Positions 8,076-15,622 of a stretch of 35,552 bases of DNA are shown here, piece after piece (position 1 is the stretch's first letter; each line of letters opens with the position of its first letter). Under the pieces are notes generated by a model that saw only the letters and a program-made list of their open reading frames with translations, ran no database searches and was not told the origin of the DNA. The stretch is from Nitrospirota bacterium (GTDB lineage: Bacteria; Nitrospirota; Thermodesulfovibrionia; Thermodesulfovibrionales; Dissulfurispiraceae), in NCBI GenBank assembly GCA_023476565.1, contig JAMCVZ010000021.1, forward strand, positions 1 through 35,552, written 5' to 3'. The position numbers and the translations under genes are program-made.

Positions 8076-9014
8076 ATGGCTTTTGTTGCCCCCAAAGAGA
8101 CTTATTCAGGTAAAGTATTTGAAGTTGCGATAGGGACCGGCAAGACGGTCGCATTCGGCGGAGAGAATGTGCTGCCGTTTAGTGCGTTTGAAGGAAATGT
8201 TCCCAACAGGCCCGTGGTAGCTTATGAGATCCAGGACATCCCGCCCGATGATTGGCCGGAAACGGTCAGGAAGGTTTACGAGGGAGTGTCCGGTGACCCC
8301 GTTACATGGGCAAAGCACTGCCAGGACAGACTTGGCGCGAAGGCTGTAGCCCTGAGGCTTTTGGGCACGCATCCGGACAGGAACAACCGTTCACCCGAAG
8401 AGGCTGCAAAGATCGTGAAGGATGTGCTCGCAGCCATAAATATTCCGCTTATCGTATTAGGCAGCAATAATGTTGACAAGGATTCCCTTGTCCTGGTCGC
8501 GGTTTCCGGGGCGGCCCAGGGCAGGAATTGCATCATCGGCAAGGCGCAGGAAGCCAATTACAAGACTATCGCCGCTGCCGCAATGGCAAACAACCACAAG
8601 CTCATAGCAATGTCCGAACTCGACATCAATCTCTCCAAGCAGCTCAATATCCTTATAACACAGATGGGTTTCGACAAGGAAAAACTGATAACGGATCCCA
8701 TGTGTTCGGCCCTCGGATACGGTATGGAATATACCTATTCGGTTATGGAGAGGATCAGGCTGGCCGCGCTTACGCAGAATGACACAACCATGCAGCCGCC
8801 TATGCTCGGCGACGTCGGCATGTATGTATGGAAGGTCAAGGAGACACAGGCCCTTGAGGCGGACCTTCCCAAGTGGGGCTCGCTCGAAGAGAGGGGCATA
8901 GCATGGGAAACGGCAACTGCCGGCGGCTTGCTTATAGCCGGCGCTGAACTCCTCATTATGAGGCATCCGGCTGCGGTCAAGGCAGTTGAAAAATTCATAG
9001 ATGAGCTGATGTAA
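8076..9014 (+). CDS. acsD: AcsD, small (delta) subunit of the corrinoid iron-sulfur protein
   Basis: 312 residues of the CdhD/AcsD family (TIM barrel). With AcsC it forms the corrinoid/Fe-S methyl carrier that takes the methyl group from AcsE to the A-cluster of AcsB. Family signatures include the start MAFVAPKETYSGKVFEV, VTWAKHCQDRLGAKAVALRL, LVLGSNNVDKDSLVLVAVS-like text in the middle, and DPMCSALGYGMEYTYSVMERIR. An AGGAGG site sits 6 bases before the ATG. The gene lies between acsE and acsC with repeat-filled gaps on both sides. No frame or motif damage is visible. Confidence 0.95.
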   Translation: MAFVAPKETYSGKVFEVAIGTGKTVAFGGENVLPFSAFEGNVPNRPVVAYEIQDIPPDDWPETVRKVYEGVSGDPVTWAKHCQDRLGAKAVALRLLGTHPDRNNRSPEEAAKIVKDVLAAINIPLIVLGSNNVDKDSLVLVAVSGAAQGRNCIIGKAQEANYKTIAAAAMANNHKLIAMSELDINLSKQLNILITQMGFDKEKLITDPMCSALGYGMEYTYSVMERIRLAALTQNDTTMQPPMLGDVGMYVWKVKETQALEADLPKWGSLEERGIAWETATAGGLLIAGAELLIMRHPAAVKAVEKFIDELM

Positions 9015-9018
9015 TGAA

Positions 9019-9098
9019 AAATTCTAAATTCAAAATATTAAATCCTAAACTGATTCTAAATTCAAAATTGTTTAGAGTTTGGTGCTTAGGATTTCGAA
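9019..9098. repeat. A/T-rich inverted heptamer repeat between acsD and acsC
   Basis: AAATTCT, AAATTCA and AAATATT, then AAATCCT and AAACTGA, run in exact seven-base register from 9019 to 9053. An AAATTCA copy lies at 9058. The complementary arm carries TTTAGAG, TTTGGTG, CTTAGGA and TTTCGAA from 9071 to 9098. It starts five bases after the acsD stop and ends just before the acsC ribosome site. Confidence 0.7.
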
Positions 9099-9114
9099 AT
9101 TGCAGGAGGATTGT

Positions 9115-10452
9115 ATGGCTCTGACAGGCGTTGAAATATTTAAATTGCTTCCAAAGACAAATTGCAAGAAATGCGGACACCCCACGTGTCTTGCTTTCGC
9201 TATGAAACTGGCCCAGAGGCAGGCATCGCTTGATGCATGCCCCGATGTTTCCGAAGAGGCCAAAAGGGTCCTCGGCGAGGCATCCGCTCCACCGGTGAGG
9301 CCGATAACGTTTGGCGCAGGTGACAGGGCGGTAAAGATGGGTGAGGAAACAGTCCTCTTCAGGCATGAGAAGAAGTTCGTCAACCCCAGTGCTTTTGCCG
9401 TCGAGATCAAAGATACAATGTCCGGCGACGAGATAAACAATATTGTTGAGGGCGTGTTGAATTCAGAAATAGACAGGGTCGGTCAGAAATTAAAGATCGA
9501 CGCCATATTCATCAGCAATGCATCAAATGATGCGGGGAAATTTGAAAGTGCCGTGAAAACAGTGGCAGGGAAAGCCCCGGCCGTTCCTCTAATTCTCTCC
9601 ACCTCCAACCCGGCGGCGGCAGAGGCTGCGCTCAAGGCGGCAGCCGGTAAGAGACCGATCCTTTATGGCGCGGATGAATCCAACGCCGATGCAATGGCTA
9701 ATCTGGCAAAGACCTTCAAGGTGACCCTCGGCGTTACCGCAAGATGCCTGGATGCGCTCCCGGCCCTTACGGAAAAGATAAAGGGCCTCGGCGTTGATGA
9801 TATGGTCATTGATCCGGGCGCCAGGACCGCAAAAGAGATTATTCAGGACAATACCCTCATCAGAAGGGCTGCGGTCAAGAAGAACTTCAAGGCCCTGGGC
9901 TATCCGGTGATTACCTTTGCCCAGAGGGATGACAATATGCTGGAGTTGCTCATCGCAGCTCTCGGCGTTGCAAAGTATTCATCGATTATCGTTATGAGCA
10001 GCATCGAAAAATGGAAGAACCTTGCGCTCTTCACCATGAGACAGAACATCTACACAGATCCGCAGGTGCCGATGCAGGTGGAGCAGAAGATATACAAGGT
10101 CGGGGAGCCGACCCCCGAGTCTCCGCTCATGATAACCACCAACTTCTCGCTGACCTACTTCATTGTCTCTGGCGAGGTTGAGAACAGCAAGGTGCCGTGC
10201 AGGCTTGCGGTTATGGACTGCGAAGGCTTATCGGTCCTGACCGGCTGGGCTGCGGGCAAATTCACCGCCTCGAAAATAGCGCAGTTCCTGCAGGAGAGCG
10301 GAATCGAGAACGAGCTTAAGAACAAGGAGCTGATTATCCCGGGTTATGTTGCGATACTGAGCGGCGCGATAGAGGAGAAACTCCCCGGCTGGAAGGTTAC
10401 GGTCGGCCCGCGAGAGGCTAACGCACTGCCTGCGTTCCTGAAGTCAAGATAA
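9115..10452 (+). CDS. acsC: AcsC, large (gamma) subunit of the corrinoid iron-sulfur protein
   Basis: 445 residues. The N-terminal [4Fe-4S] domain has the pattern C17-x2-C20-x4-C25-x16-C42, the spacing of the low-potential cluster that reactivates cob(II)amide. A TIM barrel follows (about 90-310) and then a C-terminal corrinoid-binding domain (about 320-445, with LAVMDCEGLSVLTGWAAGKF). Cobalamin is held base-off in this family. The start MALTGVEIF at 9115 follows GGAGGA and reproduces the family's usual N-terminus; an upstream GTG at 9079 lies in the heptamer repeat and is rejected. It acts with AcsD, AcsE and AcsB. Confidence 0.96.
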   Translation: MALTGVEIFKLLPKTNCKKCGHPTCLAFAMKLAQRQASLDACPDVSEEAKRVLGEASAPPVRPITFGAGDRAVKMGEETVLFRHEKKFVNPSAFAVEIKDTMSGDEINNIVEGVLNSEIDRVGQKLKIDAIFISNASNDAGKFESAVKTVAGKAPAVPLILSTSNPAAAEAALKAAAGKRPILYGADESNADAMANLAKTFKVTLGVTARCLDALPALTEKIKGLGVDDMVIDPGARTAKEIIQDNTLIRRAAVKKNFKALGYPVITFAQRDDNMLELLIAALGVAKYSSIIVMSSIEKWKNLALFTMRQNIYTDPQVPMQVEQKIYKVGEPTPESPLMITTNFSLTYFIVSGEVENSKVPCRLAVMDCEGLSVLTGWAAGKFTASKIAQFLQESGIENELKNKELIIPGYVAILSGAIEEKLPGWKVTVGPREANALPAFLKSR

Positions 10453-10515
10453 TTCTTGAAATGGCCAGGAGAAGTGGTGTAGTATAATTATTAATAAAAT
10501 TTATGAACCTATAAA

Positions 10516-10533
10516 AGGTTTAAGGTTTAGGAG
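10516..10533. repeat. Minimal heptamer pair before acsB
   Basis: GGTTTAA and GGTTTAG stand in tandem immediately before the acsB ribosome site. A small inverted pair (AACCT/AGGTT) surrounds the first copy. This may be a vestige of the larger arrays elsewhere. Confidence 0.35.
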
Positions 10534-10539
10534 GTCAGG

Positions 10540-12741
10540 ATGTCTAAGATAATAGCCACTGCCGCGATTAGAGGTGCGAACAAGCTTGTGGCTCAGGCTG
10601 AAGAGATGCTTGAAAAAGCAATAGCCGAGAAGGGGAAGGACTTTGTTTTTGAGTTCCCCGATACGGCGTTCCATCTCCCCATGATCTATGCGATGACAGG
10701 CTTTGCCGTCAAAACCCTCGGCGATATGAAGGTTGCCCTCGGCTTTGCAAAGGAGCTCCAGCATTCGGAGCCCGAAGCGGAGGTCTGGCGGCCCTATCTC
10801 GGCGAGGCCCTTGATTCGGGGATGGCCACATTGTTCGCTGAGGAAATTATACTGGCAATCAGATACATTTACGGTCTTGAGCCCTGCACGGACCCCGAGA
10901 CCGGGTATGTGTACAACGGATTCATTTCCGATACCATCCAGAGAAACCTGGGCATCCAGCTCGTTGACGGCACCATGCCGGGCTTCGCAGCGATCATCGG
11001 CGCAGCTCCGACCGATGATATAGCGGTGAGCATTGTGAGGGAGATCCAGGAGAAGAATATCCTGACCTTTCTTTCCGGCCAGCACAACGGCGACAGCGTA
11101 ACAAAACAGCTCCTGAGAAAGGGGGTTGAGCTCGGGTGGGACTCGAGAATCGTCCCCCTGGGGCCTGACACTGAACATACCCTCTATGCCCTCGACTGGG
11201 CGATCAGGGCATCCCTGATCTTCGGCGGCAAAAAGCCGGGTGATTTTAAAGAGCACCTCAAATACCAGAAGGACAGGGTCTTCGCATTTGCCATTGTCCT
11301 CGGAGATCTGGACGATATTAAATGGACCACCGGGGCGGGCGCCATCAACATGGGCTTCCCTGCAATAGCAGATACCGATGTGCCGGTCATCCATCCCACA
11401 GGTGTATGTACCTATGAAGAGGTCGAAAAGGAGTTTGACCATTCCAAGATTGCCCAGAAGGCGATCGAACTGAGGGGCCTCAAGATTATCGTCGAGAAGC
11501 CGCCTATACCGGTGGCTTTCGGACCTGCTTTTGAGGGCGAGAGAATAAGAAAGGAAGACACCTTTATCGAGTTCGGCGGACAGAGGACACCCGCTTTCGA
11601 ATGGGTGAAGATGGTCGAGCTCGACGAGATACCTGAAGACAATAAGGTCATCATTGTCGGAGATAACTGGCAGGAACTGTACGAGAAGGGCGGCAAGCTG
11701 CCCCTCGGTATGGTTGTTGAAGTGGCCGGCCGCAAAATGCAGAAGGACTTCGAGTCGGTCATCGAAAGGAAGATCCACTCCAACGTCAACGAGGCCCAGG
11801 GCGTATGGCACATGGGGCAGCGCGATATAAACTGGATAAGGATAAGCACCAACGCCAAAAAGGAAGGCTTTACCCTCGAACACCTCGGCATCATCCAGGC
11901 TGCCGTGATCCACAACCGCTTCCGCTCTATCGTAGATAAGGTGCAGGTAAAGCTCTATATCAATGAGGCGGACGTGAACAAGGCTCTGGGAGAGGCGAGG
12001 GCCGCTTATAAAGAGCGTGACCACAGGCTCGGAAGCCTTACCGACGAGGCTGTTGAGACATTCTACTCATGCCTGCTCTGCCAGTCGTTTGCACCGGCCC
12101 ACGTATGCGTCATAACACCTGAGCGGCTCGGGCTGTGCGGGGCATACAACTGGCTCGACGGCAAGGCCGCTTATGAAATCGACCCGACAGGCGGCAATCA
12201 GCCCATCACAAAAGGCGAGTCCCTCGATACCCGGTACGGTCGTTACTCCGGAGTCGACGAGTACCTGAAGAAGGCATCGGGCGGCGCGGTTGAGACACTT
12301 AACCTGTATACCATAATGGAAAACCCAATGACCTCGTGCGGATGTTTCGAATGTATCGTTGCGATCATCCCCGAGGCAAACGGGGTTATGATAGTAAATA
12401 GAGGCTTCCCCGGAATGACCCCCATCGGCATGAAGTTCTCGACCCTTGCAGGCACCGTGGGAGGAGGCGCCCAGACACCTGGATTTATGGGAATAGGCGT
12501 AAACTTTGTGGCGAGCAAGAAATTCCTTTTCGGCGACGGCGGGATAAAGAGGATCGTCTGGATGCCCCAGTCGCTGAAGGAAAGGCTCAAGGAGGAATTC
12601 CAGAAATTGGCTGAGGAGCAGGGAGTGCCCGGTCTCCTCGATAAGATAGCCGATGAGACTATCTGTGAGGATTCAGAGAAACTTTTAGAGCACCTCTCTA
12701 ATGTGGGGCACCCTGCGTTAGCTATGGATCCAATGCTATAA
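10540..12741 (+). CDS. acsB: AcsB, acetyl-CoA synthase (alpha subunit of CODH/ACS)
   Basis: 733 residues, the length of the bacterial (not archaeal CdhC) enzyme. It condenses a methyl group, CO and CoA into acetyl-CoA on the Ni-Ni-[4Fe-4S] A-cluster. A-cluster ligands can be placed: C511, C514, C523 and C533 in CLLCQSFAPAHVC plus GLCGAYNWLDG, and C600/C602 in SCGCFEC. The same spacing occurs in the Moorella enzyme, five residues earlier. The N-terminal domain (about 1-310) is the CODH-interacting, CO-channel region. TTTAGGAGG stands before the ATG. It is followed by cooS, its tight partner, after a palindromic repeat gap. Confidence 0.98.
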   Translation: MSKIIATAAIRGANKLVAQAEEMLEKAIAEKGKDFVFEFPDTAFHLPMIYAMTGFAVKTLGDMKVALGFAKELQHSEPEAEVWRPYLGEALDSGMATLFAEEIILAIRYIYGLEPCTDPETGYVYNGFISDTIQRNLGIQLVDGTMPGFAAIIGAAPTDDIAVSIVREIQEKNILTFLSGQHNGDSVTKQLLRKGVELGWDSRIVPLGPDTEHTLYALDWAIRASLIFGGKKPGDFKEHLKYQKDRVFAFAIVLGDLDDIKWTTGAGAINMGFPAIADTDVPVIHPTGVCTYEEVEKEFDHSKIAQKAIELRGLKIIVEKPPIPVAFGPAFEGERIRKEDTFIEFGGQRTPAFEWVKMVELDEIPEDNKVIIVGDNWQELYEKGGKLPLGMVVEVAGRKMQKDFESVIERKIHSNVNEAQGVWHMGQRDINWIRISTNAKKEGFTLEHLGIIQAAVIHNRFRSIVDKVQVKLYINEADVNKALGEARAAYKERDHRLGSLTDEAVETFYSCLLCQSFAPAHVCVITPERLGLCGAYNWLDGKAAYEIDPTGGNQPITKGESLDTRYGRYSGVDEYLKKASGGAVETLNLYTIMENPMTSCGCFECIVAIIPEANGVMIVNRGFPGMTPIGMKFSTLAGTVGGGAQTPGFMGIGVNFVASKKFLFGDGGIKRIVWMPQSLKERLKEEFQKLAEEQGVPGLLDKIADETICEDSEKLLEHLSNVGHPALAMDPML

Positions 12742-12744
12742 ATA

Positions 12745-12786
12745 GTTCACAGTTTACCGTTCACCGTGAACCGTGAACGGAGAACA
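12745..12786. repeat. Perfect-register inverted heptamer repeat between acsB and cooS
   Basis: Six consecutive seven-base units fill 12745-12786. The first three are of GTTCACC type (GTTCACA, GTTTACC, GTTCACC) and the next two of the complementary GTGAACC type, ending with a divergent GAGAACA. The array folds into a near-perfect hairpin between the acsB stop and the cooS ribosome site. Confidence 0.75.
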
Positions 12787-12804
12787 ATTTATCAGGAGGA
12801 TAAG

Positions 12805-14793
12805 ATGTCCAAGAAAATTAAAATCAAAAGCGCCAGCGAGGCGGCAAACAAAGTAATAGAATGGGGTGAATCCCGGAACATAGAGACCTGTTTCGACAGG
12901 GCTGAGAAGATGAAACCCTGCCCTATCGGCGAAACAGGCGCATGCTGCAAAATGTGCCACATGGGACCGTGCAGGCTGGTCGGGAAGAATGCTGAAGAGG
13001 AAGTAAGGGGCGTATGCGGTGCAAGCCTAGCAACTGTTGTTGCGAGAAACCTTGTGAGGATGGCGGCCGGAGGAAGCGCCTGCCACGGCGACCACGGCAG
13101 GGACATGGCCTTTACTCTGCTCGCGGTTGCAAACGGCGAGGCAAAGGATTACCGGATAAAGGATGTGAGAAAGCTCTACAGGGTTGCAGGCTATCTCGAT
13201 ATAGAGTTCGAGGGCAGGCCGGTCAATGATGTGGCGCGGGATGTTGCCACGAAGCTCATCGAGGACTTCGGCAGGCAGAGGGGCGAGATGAATTTCCTGA
13301 AGAGGGCCCCGCAGAAAACCCAGGAACGCTGGAAGAAATGGGGCATTGCGCCGAGAGGTTTGGACAGAGAAATCGCCGAGTCATTAGATAGAACCACTAT
13401 GGGTATGGATGCAGATCCGGAATCCCTCCTTAACCATGCGCTGAAAGTTTCCCTTGCAAACGGCTGGGGCGGCAGCATGATCTCGACCGACGTTACCGAT
13501 ATCCTTTTCGGCACTCCGACCCCCGTTAAAGCGGAAGCGAGCCTTGGAATATTTAAAGAGGATGAGGTAAACGTAGTTATCCACGGCCACGAGCCGATGC
13601 TCGCAGAGATGCTGGTGGAGGTGGTAAGCGACCCTGAAATGATTGCGTATGCAAAATCAAAGGGCGCCAAAGGGATCAACCTCGGCGGCATGTGCTGTAC
13701 CGCCAATGAAGTAATGATGAGGCACGGTATTCCGTCAGCAGGAGGACTTACCAACCAGGAGCTTTCGATCATGACCGGGCTTATCGAGACGATGGTCGTT
13801 GATGTCCAGTGCATCATGCCGGCCTTGTCCGAGCTTTCGAAGAAGTTCCATACGAAGTTCATAACGACCTCCCCCAAAGCCCGTATACCGGGCGCCCGGC
13901 ATATTGAGTTCGATGAGCACAGGGCAAAGGAGATAGCCAGGGAGATCGTAAAGGCCGCTATCGACAACTACCCCAATAGAAAGAGCGAGGGGAGCCATGT
14001 AACGGATAAGTATCCGGTGGTCGCCGGTTTCTCCCACGAATATATTGAGTATATGCAGGGAGGAAAGTTCAGGGGATCTTTCAGGCCGCTGAATGATGCG
14101 ATTATGGCAGGCAGAGTCCGCGGCGTGGTGGGGCTTGCAGGATGCGATAATCCGAGAGTGCCGGCTACAGGCCTCCATAAATACCTTGCCACCGAGTTGA
14201 TTAAGAATGACGTGCTTATCGTATCCACGGGCTGCAGCTCTGTTGCCTGCGGCGGCGCAGGGTACCTGACTCCTGAAATGGCATTGGAGAACGCAGGGCC
14301 CGGCCTCAGGGAAGTGTGTGAGGCAATCGGAATCCCGCCGATACTGCATCTCGGCGCATGCGTCGATAACACGAGGATCCTCACGATCGCCAGCGCTATG
14401 GCTGCAGAAGGCGGACTCTCCGATGAGATCGGGGGGATGCCTGCAGTCGGAATTGCGCCTGAGTGGATGTCCGAGAAGGCAATTGCCATCGGCTGTTACT
14501 TCGCGGCATCGGGTGTTCCGGTCATATTCGGCGGCGAGTCGCCTGTGAGGGCAAGCAAGGAAGTCACGAGGATAATGACCGAGGTCTGGTTTGAGAGGTT
14601 CAGGGGCGCACTTGTTTTCGAGCCGGATCCTGAGAAAATACTCGCTATGACCCTCGATTATATCGATAAGGCGAGGGCGGCCCTGAAGCTCAAGAAATAC
14701 GAGCCGGGCAAGTTCGGTACAGAGAAAGTCCTTATGGATATGGCTGCACGCCGTGAGATCGAGAAGGCTGCACGGCCTCACCTGGGGCTCTAA
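12805..14793 (+). CDS. cooS: Ni-dependent CO dehydrogenase catalytic subunit (CooS/AcsA)
   Basis: 662 residues. It interconverts CO2 and CO; in this cluster it should reduce CO2 for AcsB. The B/D-cluster cysteines C39, C47, C48, C51, C56 and C71 reproduce the family pattern. C-cluster ligand candidates are the histidine of HGHEP (260-262), C297/298 (GGMCCTANE), C336 (VDVQCIMP), C447 (AGCDNPR), C477 (STGCSSVACG) and C519 (LGACVDNTR). The start MSKKIKIKSASEAANK is set by AGGAGG upstream; an earlier ATG at 12766 lies in repeat sequence. Downstream is a clear hairpin terminator, closing the transcript. Within ACS clusters this gene is often called acsA. Confidence 0.96.
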   Translation: MSKKIKIKSASEAANKVIEWGESRNIETCFDRAEKMKPCPIGETGACCKMCHMGPCRLVGKNAEEEVRGVCGASLATVVARNLVRMAAGGSACHGDHGRDMAFTLLAVANGEAKDYRIKDVRKLYRVAGYLDIEFEGRPVNDVARDVATKLIEDFGRQRGEMNFLKRAPQKTQERWKKWGIAPRGLDREIAESLDRTTMGMDADPESLLNHALKVSLANGWGGSMISTDVTDILFGTPTPVKAEASLGIFKEDEVNVVIHGHEPMLAEMLVEVVSDPEMIAYAKSKGAKGINLGGMCCTANEVMMRHGIPSAGGLTNQELSIMTGLIETMVVDVQCIMPALSELSKKFHTKFITTSPKARIPGARHIEFDEHRAKEIAREIVKAAIDNYPNRKSEGSHVTDKYPVVAGFSHEYIEYMQGGKFRGSFRPLNDAIMAGRVRGVVGLAGCDNPRVPATGLHKYLATELIKNDVLIVSTGCSSVACGGAGYLTPEMALENAGPGLREVCEAIGIPPILHLGACVDNTRILTIASAMAAEGGLSDEIGGMPAVGIAPEWMSEKAIAIGCYFAASGVPVIFGGESPVRASKEVTRIMTEVWFERFRGALVFEPDPEKILAMTLDYIDKARAALKLKKYEPGKFGTEKVLMDMAARREIEKAARPHLGL

Positions 14794-14812
14794 GCATAAT
14801 AAATCTATATTT

Positions 14813-14851
14813 AAAGGCCTCCTTTTCCCGTAAGGGGAGAGGAGGCCTTTT
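14813..14851 (+). terminator. Rho-independent terminator after cooS
   Basis: AAAGGCCTCC (14813-14822) pairs exactly with GGAGGCCTTT (14841-14850). Additional pairing is possible inside (CTTTTCCC with GGGGAG), and a short T run follows. It lies 20 bases after the cooS stop and should end the acs transcript. Confidence 0.85.
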
Positions 14852-15115
14852 CATTGTGGAGCGACTCAAATCTCCTTCCGAAGAACTGTTTTTTGTGAGT
14901 CTATGATATGCATCATACCGTCAATGTACAAACTAACTGTATTTTAAACTAATACTATAGGTAAAATTAAGGCCGGCAACATGCGTTACCTCAAGTAACA
15001 TGCCTAATTTAAAATATTAATAGTCCTATAGTTCTATTGATGGTCTGAATTCCGGCATGGTAAAGTCTAAGAATCGTATTTTCTTGAACCTGCCTTTTGT
15101 CCGGAAGGCAGGGAG
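14852..15115 (+). promoter_or_regulatory. Structured leader/promoter region of the NADH oxidoreductase genes
   Basis: No gene is visible in these 264 bases between the cooS terminator and the NuoE-like gene. They contain an outer exact inverted pair, ACTATAGG (14954-14961) and CCTATAGT (15025-15032). An inner stem pairs GTTAC (14985-14989) with GTAAC (14995-14999) around the loop CTCAA, and CAT/ATG extend it past a two-base bulge. Between them AAATTA/TAATTT also complement. The layout suggests a folded RNA leader or a large operator. It matches no riboswitch class I know. Confidence 0.4.
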
Positions 15116-15610
15116 ATGGAGGTTAAATTGAAGACAGAAGAGCTGGATATAGAAGGTCATTACGGGGAAATAGGAGAAGTCCTCAGCGGGGAGCAGAAAA
15201 AAAGAGGGCTGCTCATACATGCCTTTCAGCAGATACAGAAGGAGTACAACTACCTTCCCGAAGACAAACTTGAGGGGCTGTCGGAGAAGCTGAACATTCC
15301 CCTTGCGGATGTGTACAGCACCGCCTCTTTTTACAAACATTTTTACTTTAAGCCGAGGGGCAAAAATATCGTCTGCGTCTGCATGGGCACGGCGTGCCAT
15401 GTAAGGGGCGCATCAAAAGTGCTCCATGAGCTTGAAGAAGAGTTCGGGGTGAAAGAGGGTGAGACCTCCCCCGACATGTCCATGACGCTTGAGACCGTCG
15501 GCTGTGTAGGGTGCTGCGGCCTGGCCCCTGTGGTAACGGTGAATGAGGAAGTCGTCGGAGAAGTGTCCCAGGGAAAGATCAACGAGATTATAAATACTAT
15601 AAAAAAGTAA
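15116..15610 (+). CDS. NuoE/HydC-like [2Fe-2S] subunit of a soluble NADH oxidoreductase
   Basis: 164 residues of the thioredoxin-like NuoE/HoxE/HydC family. An N-terminal helical part (about 25-75, LIHAFQQIQKEYNYLPEDKL) is followed by the [2Fe-2S] fold with ligands C89-x4-C94 and C130-x3-C134 (GCVGCCGLAP). Such subunits relay electrons next to the FMN-bearing NuoF/HydB subunit. The next gene, 12 bases downstream, is that partner. Membrane complex I genes are absent nearby, so a soluble HydABC-like or formate-dehydrogenase-like complex is more likely. The ATG follows GCAGGGAG. Confidence 0.9.
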   Translation: MEVKLKTEELDIEGHYGEIGEVLSGEQKKRGLLIHAFQQIQKEYNYLPEDKLEGLSEKLNIPLADVYSTASFYKHFYFKPRGKNIVCVCMGTACHVRGASKVLHELEEEFGVKEGETSPDMSMTLETVGCVGCCGLAPVVTVNEEVVGEVSQGKINEIINTIKK

Positions 15611-15622
15611 ACGGGGACGGGC

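Noticed and set aside
9019-9098. CRISPR array
   Set aside because: The units are 7 bases, tandem and degenerate, with no spacers and no cas genes.
10501-12024. A 507-codon open frame on the minus strand opposite acsB
   Set aside because: It lies wholly antisense to a fully conserved gene, has no recognisable domain, and such frames are common opposite codon-biased genes.
13735-14781. A 348-codon open frame opposite cooS
   Set aside because: Antisense shadow of a gene with all catalytic ligands in place; no ribosome site or domain.
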